Source of the DNA: Halosimplex halophilum
GTDB taxonomy: Archaea; Halobacteriota; Halobacteria; Halobacteriales; Haloarculaceae
Reading direction: 5' to 3'
NCBI RefSeq assembly: GCF_004698125.1
Contig: NZ_ML214297.1
Coordinates: 1,054,001 to 1,118,000 of the forward strand
Length of the DNA stretch: 64,000 nucleotides
The position numbers and the translations under genes are program-made. A model generated the notes under the pieces. That model was not told the DNA's origin. It searched no databases and saw nothing but the letters and a program-made list of their open reading frames with translations. The number at the start of each line of letters is the position of its first letter. Positions within the stretch are counted from its first letter, which is position 1. Below are positions 1-7,890 of the stretch, in pieces.

Positions 1-2
1 TG

Positions 3-695
3 GACGTAGCCCCCGACCACGGGAGCGGCCCGTTCGTCGAAGATGCGTACTTCGATGCGGCGGTGACTGAGGACTTCGAGGAGCCACCGACGCTGGACAT
101 GGCGCACATCCACCACGAACAGGAGAGCGTCGTACTCAAGCACGTCAAGGACGGCCTCTCGCCGGTCCAGTGGGAATCGCTCGAAGTCCTGGTCACCGAC
201 GGGGGCGAGGTGGCCCCCGCAGATATCGCGGAACAGAAAGACCGGCACGTCGATAGCGTCCGCGACGCGCTCCGCCGGATGGACGACCTCGTGAAGCGCG
301 AGTACGGAAGCGTTTCCCTGCGGTCGACCTACGTCGCGGAACTCGTCCACGACGCCGTACAGCGCGCCGAGGAAGCCGTGAAGGACGCCGCCTCGGCGAC
401 GGCGAAGGCCCTGGAGGCGGCCGAGCGCGGGCTGGACGAGCGCACGAGCGCCTTGCTGGCATTCTGCGACCGCTACGGTATCGACTATCAGGACAAGGGC
501 GACGCGCGGATGAAAATCCGGTTCGGGGAACTGGACCCGGACGCGGACCCGTCGCCGTCGTTCCTGGCGAAGCGCGCGTTCTCGATGTGGACCGACGCAA
601 AGCAAGACGCCGAGCGGTTCCGGTCGGCTGTGGTGAAGTGGACCCGGCCGGACGGGGAGAACTGCCGGGTCGACGCCTGGCGGCTACTGGCGTAG
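3..695 (+). CDS. C-terminal part of a DUF7845-like accessory protein (5' end outside window)
   Basis: The frame is open to the left window edge with no stop, so the GTG at 63 is probably internal and this is the C-terminal ~230 residues of a longer protein. It contains a helix-turn-helix-like stretch (a DIAEQ...VRDALRRMDDL segment typical of winged helices) followed by an alanine/glutamate-rich helical tail. From memory it resembles DUF7845 proteins, which are 400-500 residues long and common on haloarchaeal plasmids and proviruses. Function is unknown. Its position beside AT-rich defence-like genes fits an integrated element to the left of the window. Confidence 0.7.
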   Translation, partial: DVAPDHGSGPFVEDAYFDAAVTEDFEEPPTLDMAHIHHEQESVVLKHVKDGLSPVQWESLEVLVTDGGEVAPADIAEQKDRHVDSVRDALRRMDDLVKREYGSVSLRSTYVAELVHDAVQRAEEAVKDAASATAKALEAAERGLDERTSALLAFCDRYGIDYQDKGDARMKIRFGELDPDADPSPSFLAKRAFSMWTDAKQDAERFRSAVVKWTRPDGENCRVDAWRLLA

Positions 696-1026
696 CGGTC
701 GGCCGCCCGCGGGCCGGGAGCGTCCCGGTTCGCGGGTAGTGGCGACGCTCTCGAAGGCTCTATTTTCCGGGTATTTTCGCCTCATTTGCGGGGCGTAGGC
801 CAGGGTACCAGGGGAGATCGATGACGTCGAGCCCGGGAGCGATGGGCTATGGGCGATGGGCCTCGGCCACCGCCCGAGCGGAAACCCGACCGGGGCGGTC
901 GCGTTTCCGCTTAGGGGTGTGGCTAAGGCCACATCATCAAAATACACCACACTGCATCTCAGAGCTCGAAGTCGAAACCTACCGCCCCCTTGCGGGGCGC
1001 GCGAAAATTTTGGATGCTTCAGTCCG
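696..1026. other. Intergenic region with no convincing gene
   Basis: This 331-base stretch has short overlapping frames only, none with haloarchaeal codon character. It contains an ATGGGC-rich 25-nt segment at 839-863 that recurs at 2797-2821, and a GC hairpin followed by an A/T run near 985-1012 that could end the minus-strand transcript of the next gene. Confidence 0.5.
839..863 (+). repeat. 25-nt direct repeat, left copy (ATGGGC-rich)
   Basis: It matches 2797-2821 at 22 of 25 positions in the same orientation. Each copy holds three iterations of ATGGGC. The two copies bracket the small CWIAH gene and the HEPN-type gene, so they could be module boundaries; they could also be unrelated simple repeats. 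Confidence 0.5.
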
Positions 1027-1233
1027 CTATATCATATCAAATTCCCTCAGTGCATCTTCAATAGCCTCTCTACGATGCTCTGGGCAGGGATTCGCTCTTG
1101 GCTCTTGCCTATTCGATGCTGGGCCTGCGGTGAGGCCGTGGTCCCCTTTCACGTGAGCAATCCAGCAATTCTTTGCATGGAATCCGTGCTTTTGCTTCAC
1201 ATATTCGCGGATTTCATCATAGGTAGCTGACAT
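1027..1233 (-). CDS. Small conserved CWIAH-motif protein
   Basis: A 68-residue protein starting MSATYDEIREYVKQ with a central CWIAHVKGDHGL segment and a PCPEHRREAIEDAL...GMI-like end. I recall very similar 60-75 residue proteins scattered through bacteria and archaea, often next to restriction-modification or other mobile genes; no function is established that I know of. A TATA-like element (minus strand, 1256-1266) lies about 28 nt before the ATG, so a leaderless transcript is likely. Two cysteines and several histidines could bind metal, but this is a guess. Confidence 0.7.
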   Translation of the reverse strand: MSATYDEIREYVKQKHGFHAKNCWIAHVKGDHGLTAGPASNRQEPRANPCPEHRREAIEDALREFDMI

Positions 1234-1646
1234 TGTGTGCCAGCCTTGAATCTACGATTAGATAAGAGCATCGCGCTCGCCGCGCGTCTTATATATACAC
1301 CCCTCCGGCCGCTGAGAAGGGTAGCCCATGATGTGTATTGCTCTCTAAAGGCGACTGAGCGTGTTCGGTTGTCCATTGTATACTACAGGGGGCCGGGTTT
1401 CCGTTTACATATCTCCACTCGGCTGCCGTCATGTGATTTTGGCAGCTGAAGTGTAAAATGATAATTTGGCCTGGTTAGGGATTAGATTAGAGTCTCAGCT
1501 ATATTCTCCACAATTCAGCGTCTCTGTGGCTATTTTCCGGATTTCATTTCTATAACATGGGAGCAAATATATCAACTATTCATTACGATGTATCGCAAAT
1601 TGGCCTCTTGTAATTTTTATACTTGGAAGGGTTCATCCCGTGTATA
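1234..1646. other. AT-rich intergenic region with an orphan promoter-like element
   Basis: About 410 bases separate the divergent small gene and the HEPN-type gene. A very strong TATA (1289-1297) faces right with no sensible ORF behind it. The 3' end carries the TATA of the next gene (1614-1621). No RNA gene or repeat was recognised here. Confidence 0.5.
1289..1297 (+). promoter_or_regulatory. Orphan TATA box
   Basis: TTATATATA stands out in the GC-rich surroundings. The predicted start near 1320 is followed only by an ATG reading six codons before a stop. It may drive a non-coding RNA of the 1320-1600 region, or be a remnant of a lost gene. Confidence 0.3.
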
Positions 1647-2645
1647 ATGACAGTCGATACCAATTCTACTGACGGCACAGTTCCCGAATACTTCACAGAG
1701 GATGTGCTGAAATCGTATACAATTCTAGCTTCAGCACAGCAAATGCTGCAGTATCGTAGTTTTCTTGCACGTAATGCTAATAATACAATTAAAAAGATAC
1801 ACCAAGGAGGGATTGATTTTCAAGACTCGCCAAATATACAACAAGAGCGAAATATTATTCGTGCTCTTCATGCAGAGATGGTTTCTGAGACGATCTCAAT
1901 ATTGGAAGGATTAGCAGCGGTAAGTATGAATCCAGAGGACCCACCGGAAGAACGGGCAAGAAATCTCCTCACGTATAAGACTTATCAGGTCGGAGACTTC
2001 TATGACTCAATCGGTCAGGAGTCAGATTTGAGTGACTTTAAGGACATCATGTCATATCCCTCTGTGTCGGAATTAGACATTGATACTAATGATGAAGAGT
2101 ATTACCGGAAAATTATGGATGGAAACGCAGACGCTTATCGAGATTTCTTTGATATATGTAGCGATACTTGGGATATATTAAAAGATTGTAGAAACAAGAT
2201 CACGCACGGGTTCTTTCTACTACTCCACGACGAAGAAAGACTTGCTACTAGAACAGGAGGAGAAAGGGTCTTTCCAAAAGGCTGTAATGACTATCTTGCA
2301 ACTGTAGATTGGGATAAGGATAGCAACGATTTCGACCCATCGGCTCTTCTCATCGGCGAGCAGCCCAGAGAAGCTTATCTCACTGTCGCACGTAATGCCG
2401 CAATGGTTCAAAATGACGTTATCGTTGGGTTGATGAATTCTATCAGGAATCAAGGAGACCCGGTTTTTCCAGAAAGGCTGTTCGGCGGAGACCATCGCCC
2501 AAATCAAAAACCAAGCACAGAGCCATCATATGAATTGGCAAATATCCAAGCAGAAATCGACCAAGAGTTCGAAGAATCATTTATTCAGCGGCAGGAAGAA
2601 TTTTTAGAGAGTGTAGAAGAGTTAGTTAACAAGTACGGCGCCTAG
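1647..2645 (+). CDS. HEPN-type protein (RxxxxH motif), candidate RNase or defence effector
   Basis: A 332-residue protein with unusually AT-rich codons compared with the chromosome, indicating recent transfer. The all-alpha sequence carries R182-N-K-I-T-H187 followed by G, the RxxxxH signature of HEPN ribonucleases, in the context CRNKITHGF that is typical of Cthe_2314-like and other HEPN groups. I chose the ATG at 1647 over an upstream TTG at 1623 because the TATA box at 1614-1621 places transcription start almost at 1647 (leaderless). No partner antitoxin overlaps it, so it could be a stand-alone abortive-infection effector; RNase activity is inferred, not shown. Confidence 0.65.
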   Translation: MTVDTNSTDGTVPEYFTEDVLKSYTILASAQQMLQYRSFLARNANNTIKKIHQGGIDFQDSPNIQQERNIIRALHAEMVSETISILEGLAAVSMNPEDPPEERARNLLTYKTYQVGDFYDSIGQESDLSDFKDIMSYPSVSELDIDTNDEEYYRKIMDGNADAYRDFFDICSDTWDILKDCRNKITHGFFLLLHDEERLATRTGGERVFPKGCNDYLATVDWDKDSNDFDPSALLIGEQPREAYLTVARNAAMVQNDVIVGLMNSIRNQGDPVFPERLFGGDHRPNQKPSTEPSYELANIQAEIDQEFEESFIQRQEEFLESVEELVNKYGA

Positions 2646-2701
2646 ACCTGCACATTAGTTCTACGTAGTCAATTTCTACGATACGAACCCCAGCGGTCGC
2701 A

Positions 2702-2757
2702 CGTCGAGAGAATCGTTCGACGCGATATGCACACGAGCGAGATCGGGCCGTGTGCAT
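2702..2757. repeat. Two successive inverted repeats after the HEPN-type gene
   Basis: CGTCGA (2702-2707) pairs with TCGACG (2717-2722), and ATGCACACG (2727-2735) pairs perfectly with CGTGTGCAT (2749-2757) across a 13-nt loop. They begin about 56 nt past the stop codon and may act as a terminator or protein-binding site. No T-run follows directly. Confidence 0.5.
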
Positions 2758-2796
2758 ACTCAGATGAAATCGAACCTCGATGCGGCTGATTCTGAC

Positions 2797-2821
2797 GCGA
2801 TGGGCGATGGGCTGTGGGCCT
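2797..2821 (+). repeat. 25-nt direct repeat, right copy (ATGGGC-rich)
   Basis: Right-hand partner of the segment at 839-863, with three mismatches over 25 positions. It lies between the HEPN-type gene and the next minus-strand gene. Confidence 0.5.
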
Positions 2822-2888
2822 TTTTATAATGAGCGACTGTCTCAGTTACCTGAGTAGAACGGTATACGCCGGTCGTGTTCACGAGCGC

Positions 2889-3359
2889 TTAGTTTGCGCT
2901 CGCCCCTCGAATAGCATGTGGAAGCTTAGAGATCTCGGAGTCATCCCCACGGAATCTATACGTCGATTGGTCGGTCTTGATGACGAGCGACGCTTTTGCA
3001 AAGAGGATGCCTAAGATCACCAGAACAACTCCGATAGAGATCGGAAGAAACGCTACCATCTCTGTACCGCTTGGTATCTGCGAAATGACCGACAGAAGGA
3101 GCCAAAGAATAGCACCCGCAATGATTGCGAGCATACCGTATCTCGTTAGACCATTCAAATACGACGGTGGTGAATAATCTATCTCAGAGATACTATCCAA
3201 TCGAATATCTGTTATCGACTGTGCGGTATCGAACACGAGCCGGGAGTCGCTACAGACAATTTTCCCGCTCCCGGTGTAGGGAGGAACCGGCTTGGTTTGG
3301 TCGACTTCTATGGTAACTAGACGAGACTCTTGCTTTTTCAGATAGTCCTCAGCATCCAT
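2889..3359 (-). CDS. Membrane protein with PH-like soluble domain
   Basis: A 156-residue protein: an N-terminal soluble part (1-70) with beta-strand pattern ending in a DIRLDSISEIDY segment typical of bacterial/archaeal PH-like domains, then two hydrophobic helices at about 75-94 and 101-122, and a short soluble tail (VIKTDQSTYRF...) that completes the domain. No catalytic motif. It faces away from the HEPN gene and toward it by transcription. Base composition is intermediate. Function unknown. Confidence 0.65.
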   Translation of the reverse strand: MDAEDYLKKQESRLVTIEVDQTKPVPPYTGSGKIVCSDSRLVFDTAQSITDIRLDSISEIDYSPPSYLNGLTRYGMLAIIAGAILWLLLSVISQIPSGTEMVAFLPISIGVVLVILGILFAKASLVIKTDQSTYRFRGDDSEISKLPHAIRGASAN

Positions 3360-3420
3360 AGTCTGTAGTGGCTGATAGATTCCAAAGAGATCACTTCAAT
3401 CTGTTCTCTGCGGAAACCAC

Positions 3421-3460
3421 TTTCACTTTCACTCTACACTAGGCTGGCATCTTTTTACTA
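3421..3460 (+). promoter_or_regulatory. Promoter with TTTCACTTTCACTCT upstream element (copy 1)
   Basis: The 15-nt element (3421-3435) is followed by a TATA-like TTTTTACT (3452-3459) and a C-run, then the ATG at 3483 about 28 nt from the TATA centre. The same element, TATA type and C-run recur before the zinc-ribbon/antitoxin gene at 5589-5626. Confidence 0.5.
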
Positions 3461-3482
3461 CCCCCCTCTGCTCCCAGATGCG

Positions 3483-4004
3483 ATGTCCACTAACCGGCAA
3501 GTCGAGTTGAGCGAATCGTGGTCCGGAGATAGAGTGCTGTCAGAGGATCTGCGAAAGCGGATTCAGTCTACCCTCCGGTCCCTGCTGTCGACCAGAAACC
3601 CGGACGGCGAGTTGGTGGAAATCACCGAAGATCTCCCGTTCGAGGTGACGCAATTCAACATCACCCACTACGTCGACCACTCTTTCGGGTTCGAGTTATT
3701 TGTGAACCATTCAGACGACGTGACGCTGGTTACCGACGACGTGGTTGATTGCGTCCACCACGCGGAGGGGCACCCGCTTTCGACGCTCGCGGAGCTGGGC
3801 GAGAACTACGAAGCCCTGGAGAAGGACCTGCTCGAAACCATCGCGGTGATGGTCGACCTCCCGGAGCATCCTGACGACCGCGAACGCCACCTATATGGAG
3901 ATCTCGCGTTTACAAATACTTGTTACGATGTGTGTCTAATCTTCACCTTCCTGTATGACCCCGGTAAGCATATACGAGGAATATATCAGGACGCAGCATT
4001 CTAA
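3483..4004 (+). CDS. Hypothetical acidic protein
   Basis: A 173-residue acidic soluble protein with no motif I recognise; it has a conserved-looking HHAEGHPLSTLAELGENYEALEKDL helical stretch in the middle and two cysteines near the end. Codon use is close to chromosomal in the first two thirds and AT-richer toward the 3' end. The TATA element at 3452-3459 supports a leaderless start at 3483; an out-of-frame ATG at 3478 is ignored. Probably an accessory gene of the island. Confidence 0.55.
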   Translation: MSTNRQVELSESWSGDRVLSEDLRKRIQSTLRSLLSTRNPDGELVEITEDLPFEVTQFNITHYVDHSFGFELFVNHSDDVTLVTDDVVDCVHHAEGHPLSTLAELGENYEALEKDLLETIAVMVDLPEHPDDRERHLYGDLAFTNTCYDVCLIFTFLYDPGKHIRGIYQDAAF

Positions 4005-4147
4005 GGGGGACGAACCGTCGGCATCCCGGTAGATCCTGAAACTGAGGAGATTCTCGAAAGAGACTAAGTTGAAACATACGCTTCCTTCGCAGAAGCCGCG
4101 GTATAGTTTTCAGTTAGCGTCAACAATCATCTTAACTAAGAGAGGGA

Positions 4148-5488
4148 ATGACTCGTAAGAAATCCCCACAACAAGAGTTAGAACAGTATTCCCGAATGAA
4201 GTTTGGGATGCTCTTTTCGGAGTGGATTGTAAATTCGCATGATGAGGAGGATTTTGGTTTTGACTTTGAAATCCGCCCGACGGAGCGATCTGAATCTGGA
4301 TTCTATAATGTCAAGCCATCGGGTTTTTACGCCCAATTAAAAGCATCTGAAGAGTTTGAGGGGGAGACTGAGATCTCGTTTGATATGGAAGTAGATTATC
4401 TATTGGAAGAATGTCTGAGCACAACGGTCCCCGTTATGTTAGCACTCTACGATAGGGGAGAGGATGAATTCTACTGGTGTATCCTTCAGAAATATTGTTG
4501 GGATATCTTGGAAGAGAATAAATCAAATTGGCGGGATCAGGAAACAGTGCGACTGAAGATACAGAGGAAACCACTTTCTGCCACTTTTCAAAAACATATC
4601 CTCCGGACTGAGGTAAAGAAGGTTCAGGACCGAATCGCATTTCGTAGGTATATCGGTGAAATCAAGACGGTCGGTTCACCGTCAAATGCAGAAGATCTGT
4701 CGGATAATAGTTCAACTGAGGAATACAAGCACCAACGATTAGATTTGGTCCGTCAACTCCTGAACTCTGGTAATAAATCCCGAGCACTATCTGAATTAAT
4801 AGAAATTTATAATATGCCTGGGGAGGACCGAGGTAAACTTGAGGCGATAATTCAACTTCTGGAATCAAGGGAAATCACGGACCCCGTTATTGCAGTTGCA
4901 CAGCGTCGATTCGCAGTTGAAGGGCTATATCTCTGTGAAAAATACGAAATTACGGAATATGTAGATTCTCTTAGAGAGAAAAAATTCAGGGCTGAGGACT
5001 ATATTGACCGGTACTTTGTCGGTGCACGGGTGTTTGATTCAGAGGCTGACGAAGAGGCAATTGTGCTTGATGTCGAGGACTGGCTTCCCGATGAAGAGAG
5101 CCAAATGTTAGCGGCGATACTCCAATATGAAGATGGGATTCTGTACGATGCATCAGCCGGTGGATTTGGAGGGTCAAGATTTGAGTTCATAGAATCTGGT
5201 GAATCCAATTATCCCTTAGACGGAGCTTGTGATGAAGACAAGCATGACTTCGAAGCATCGAATTATAGGGAGCTTGGAGAAACTGATTTTTGTATTGAAT
5301 GTGGGTTATCGCGGCAGGTTCTTGCAGAATTGTTGGACCACTCTCTAAGAAAAAGCATGGAGACAAAATGTACGAATTGTGACGATGTGATTCCATCGAG
5401 TATGGACCTAGATGAGATCGGGATAGGAATTGATGGAGAATTTCTATGCCACGACTGTAGCAATCAAAATTCTGTCTCTAGCCAATAG
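4148..5488 (+). CDS. DUF4365-type (PD-(D/E)XK-like) protein with C-terminal CxxC zinc motifs
   Basis: A 446-residue, AT-rich gene. The N-terminal ~160 residues match the DUF4365 pattern as I remember it: an acidic DFGFDFEI segment (D35, D39), then FYAQLKAS giving a Q63-x-K65 variant of the (D/E)xK nuclease motif, then an YRGEDEFYWCIL-like strand pattern. The middle is helical. The C-terminal 65 residues have three CxxC pairs (382/385, 408/411, 434/437), likely binding zinc. DUF4365 domains occur in many defence loci, so a nuclease effector is plausible; activity is inferred. The ATG follows an AGAGAGGG purine stretch. Confidence 0.65.
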   Translation: MTRKKSPQQELEQYSRMKFGMLFSEWIVNSHDEEDFGFDFEIRPTERSESGFYNVKPSGFYAQLKASEEFEGETEISFDMEVDYLLEECLSTTVPVMLALYDRGEDEFYWCILQKYCWDILEENKSNWRDQETVRLKIQRKPLSATFQKHILRTEVKKVQDRIAFRRYIGEIKTVGSPSNAEDLSDNSSTEEYKHQRLDLVRQLLNSGNKSRALSELIEIYNMPGEDRGKLEAIIQLLESREITDPVIAVAQRRFAVEGLYLCEKYEITEYVDSLREKKFRAEDYIDRYFVGARVFDSEADEEAIVLDVEDWLPDEESQMLAAILQYEDGILYDASAGGFGGSRFEFIESGESNYPLDGACDEDKHDFEASNYRELGETDFCIECGLSRQVLAELLDHSLRKSMETKCTNCDDVIPSSMDLDEIGIGIDGEFLCHDCSNQNSVSSQ

Positions 5489-5588
5489 CTGAATTGCTGA
5501 ACGAAACCATAATCCACTTTTTTAGTTTCATCAGTGGAGATGACACTAAAATCACCCATCTGACCATCTATACCTACGATATTCTGAA

Positions 5589-5626
5589 TTTCACTTTCAC
5601 TCTGACCCTCAGACTCGCCTCTTTTA
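5589..5626 (+). promoter_or_regulatory. Promoter with TTTCACTTTCACTCT upstream element (copy 2)
   Basis: An exact second copy of the 15-nt element (5589-5603), followed by CTCTTTTACAC (TATA-like, around 5616-5626) and a C-rich run before the ATG at 5655. The distance from element to start codon is 66 nt here and 62 nt at copy 1. Confidence 0.5.
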
Positions 5627-5654
5627 CACACCCCTCCAAATCGGCCGGTTGGCC

Positions 5655-6104
5655 ATGTCGAAGTTGACGATTGAGACGCAGGCGGATAGCTGGCGACTCC
5701 GCTGTCCGAACGGCCACAAGGTCGCACCGACGAACAATCACTGGTACTGCCGCCAGTGTGCGCGGAGATGGGACGACGAGGCGACGCCGGAGATCGAGGA
5801 AGCTATCGACGCGAAAACCGGCGAGCGACTGAGCGCCGACGCCGAAAGAAATACGGCCCGCCGTACACAGCGTATACATATGAGCACGATCAGAGTCAGC
5901 GAGGACGTGAAAGAGCGTCTTCGCGACCTCAAACGCGAGGACGAGAGTTTCAACGACTTGCTGGACCGTCTCAGCCGAACGGAGAAAGACGTAGAGCGGA
6001 TCGCAGAAGACCTGAGCAGCATCGGTGGTGAGGACTTCGAGGAGGATATGCAGGAAGCCCACGATGAGTTGAACGAATCCCTCGAGGAACGGATCGGCCG
6101 ATGA
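5655..6104 (+). CDS. vapB: Zinc-ribbon protein fused to VapB-type antitoxin
   Basis: The ATG at 5655 is preferred to the TTG at 5649. Residues 1-75 form a small zinc-ribbon (C17, H21, C32, C35) like stand-alone 70-90 residue haloarchaeal proteins that begin MSKLTIETQ. Residues 76-149 are a typical antitoxin: an MSTIRVSEDVKERL strand-helix-helix followed by an acidic tail that would wrap the toxin. M76 (ATG at 5880) could be an independent start; a weak TATA-like AAGAAATAC lies 29 nt before it. The stop overlaps the toxin start by four bases, so the pair is translationally coupled and probably autoregulated. Confidence 0.75.
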   Translation: MSKLTIETQADSWRLRCPNGHKVAPTNNHWYCRQCARRWDDEATPEIEEAIDAKTGERLSADAERNTARRTQRIHMSTIRVSEDVKERLRDLKREDESFNDLLDRLSRTEKDVERIAEDLSSIGGEDFEEDMQEAHDELNESLEERIGR

Positions 6105-6502
6105 TCGTTCTGGACCGGGACATCGTCGCGAAGCTCGCTCAGACGGACCAGTCGGTGATCAACCACCTGCACCAGTACAGCAGCGAAGAGTGGACGATCC
6201 CCTCGCTGGTCGCCTGGGAGTCCTACAAGGCACAGGACTCTCGGACCGAGATGCGACAGACGCAGTCGACGCTACGGTCGAATTTCGACCGGATCCTCGA
6301 CTTCACCGACGACACCGCGCTCGAAGCCGCGTACCTCGACGAGAAGTTCCAGTCCCAGGGCGTGAACGTCCCTCCTGTCGATCTATTGAACCTGGCGACC
6401 GCTCACGAGGCGAACGGGACGTTCGTCACTCACAACAGGAACGATTTCGACAAGCCGCCACTGCACGACCTCGTAGATGTAGACGTGGTGAATACAGACT
6501 GA
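6101..6502 (+). CDS. vapC: VapC-type PIN-domain toxin (RNase)
   Basis: A 133-residue PIN-domain protein. The metal-binding acidic residues are visible as D5 (MIVLDRD), E40 (AWESY), D94 (PPVDLLNLATA) and D115 (THNRNDF). VapC toxins cleave RNA, usually tRNA or rRNA, when the antitoxin decays. The ATGA overlap with the fused antitoxin gene is typical of vapBC operons. Codon use is chromosomal, unlike the AT-rich genes upstream. Confidence 0.88.
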   Translation: MIVLDRDIVAKLAQTDQSVINHLHQYSSEEWTIPSLVAWESYKAQDSRTEMRQTQSTLRSNFDRILDFTDDTALEAAYLDEKFQSQGVNVPPVDLLNLATAHEANGTFVTHNRNDFDKPPLHDLVDVDVVNTD

Positions 6503-6521
6503 TGGGAACCGATCCCGATAG

Positions 6522-6710
6522 ATGACGGAAACCGAGTACTACGGTTACACGGCCGACCAACTACGGATAATCGCAGGGACGACGATAGCGCTCACGTTCG
6601 CACCGCTACTCTTCTCGCCGGTCGACGGGTGGGGACTCCACCGGTTCGCACTCGCGCTGGGCTGTGGCCTGCTCGCGGCACTCACGGGACTCGCGCTTCA
6701 CCGGCTCTGA
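6522..6710 (+). CDS. Small two-helix membrane protein
   Basis: A 62-residue protein with a short soluble start and two hydrophobic segments (about 17-33 and 40-59). It begins 20 nt after the toxin stop, so it might be co-transcribed. No family recognised. Confidence 0.5.
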   Translation: MTETEYYGYTADQLRIIAGTTIALTFAPLLFSPVDGWGLHRFALALGCGLLAALTGLALHRL

Positions 6711-6779
6711 CCGGCACGACCGTCCGGTATCAGTACTTACAACCCACTACCGGACCAACGGACGACCGGTGAGACTTCT

Positions 6780-7619
6780 ATGACGGTTCCGACGCAGACG
6801 CTACCGAGCGGCGACGAACTCCCGCAGGTCGGGTACGGCACGTGGAACATCGGCGGCGAGACGGTGAAAGAGGGCGTCCGAGCTGCCCTCGACGCCGGCT
6901 ACGGCCACGTCGACACCGCCGAAGGGTACAAGAACGAAGCCGAGATCGGGGAGGCGCTGGCCGAGTACGACCGCGAGGACGTGTTCCTCACGTCGAAGGT
7001 GCTCCCGAAGAACCTCAACTACGACTCGGTGATCGAGTCCTGCCGGGACTCGCTGGACCGGCTGGGCACCGACTACCTCGACCTGTACCTGATCCACTGG
7101 CCGAACCCGGCGATCTCGCTGCGGGAGACGCTCGACGCGATGGCGACGCTGCACGACGAGGGGCTCGTCCGGAACGTCGGCGTCTCGAACTTCAGCGCCT
7201 ACCAGCTGTCCTGCGCCCACCACATCTCGGACGTGCCGATCGCGGTCAACCAGATCGAGTTCCACCCGTGGCTCCAGCGGCCCGACCTCGTCGAGTACTG
7301 CCGCGAGACCGACACCGTGGTCGAGGCGGCGGCGCCGCTGGCTCGCACGGAGGTCTTCGAGGACGAGGCCGTCCAGCAGCTGGCCGACGAGTACGACAGG
7401 CACCCCGCCCAGATCGTCCTCAAGTGGGCGGTCGAGCGCGACATCGTCGTCCTGCCCAAGTCCTCCTCGCCGGACCACGTCGAGTCGAACCTTAACCTGT
7501 TCGACTGGTCGATGGCCGACGAGGACCTGGAGACGCTCGACGGCCGCGACCGCGACGAGCCGGTCTACGACCACCCGGCCCGCGACTGGTCGGGCGACGT
7601 GTACGGTATCAACCAGTAG
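6780..7619 (+). CDS. Aldo/keto reductase
   Basis: A 279-residue NADPH-dependent AKR of the usual length. The catalytic tetrad is present as D45, Y50, K73 and H106 (DTAEGY, SKV, LIHWP), with VGVSNF and LPKSSSPDHVESN toward the cofactor-binding C-terminal half. It reduces aldehydes or ketones; the substrate cannot be told. It stands alone with its own ATG after a purine/T-rich stretch. Confidence 0.9.
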   Translation: MTVPTQTLPSGDELPQVGYGTWNIGGETVKEGVRAALDAGYGHVDTAEGYKNEAEIGEALAEYDREDVFLTSKVLPKNLNYDSVIESCRDSLDRLGTDYLDLYLIHWPNPAISLRETLDAMATLHDEGLVRNVGVSNFSAYQLSCAHHISDVPIAVNQIEFHPWLQRPDLVEYCRETDTVVEAAAPLARTEVFEDEAVQQLADEYDRHPAQIVLKWAVERDIVVLPKSSSPDHVESNLNLFDWSMADEDLETLDGRDRDEPVYDHPARDWSGDVYGINQ

Positions 7620-7890
7620 CGAGCCGCCGCGAAGTCGCTCGATTTCGCCCGAGCGTCCCACGTCGCCCGGTTTCGGCCATCTTTCCACATTACCCATTTT
7701 CACTGACGTACTACCCTGTCAGCCGACCACGAAGACCCGGCTGACCGCCTCGAACCGATAGATCGCTATCGTCCACATCTACCGGAGAAATCGGGACGAT
7801 GATTCAACGATGCCGAATACTTCTTTGAATTCGTATTACGATGGCGCACATACCAAAACATTCATCACACAATTCGACGAATATCTGAGT

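Noticed and set aside
821-1230. Two overlapping plus-strand frames of 111 and 124 codons
   Set aside because: Antisense to the small CWIAH gene and made of unrelated reading of non-coding DNA.
2814-3014. 66-codon plus-strand frame
   Set aside because: Overlaps the PH-like membrane gene antisense and lacks protein-like composition.
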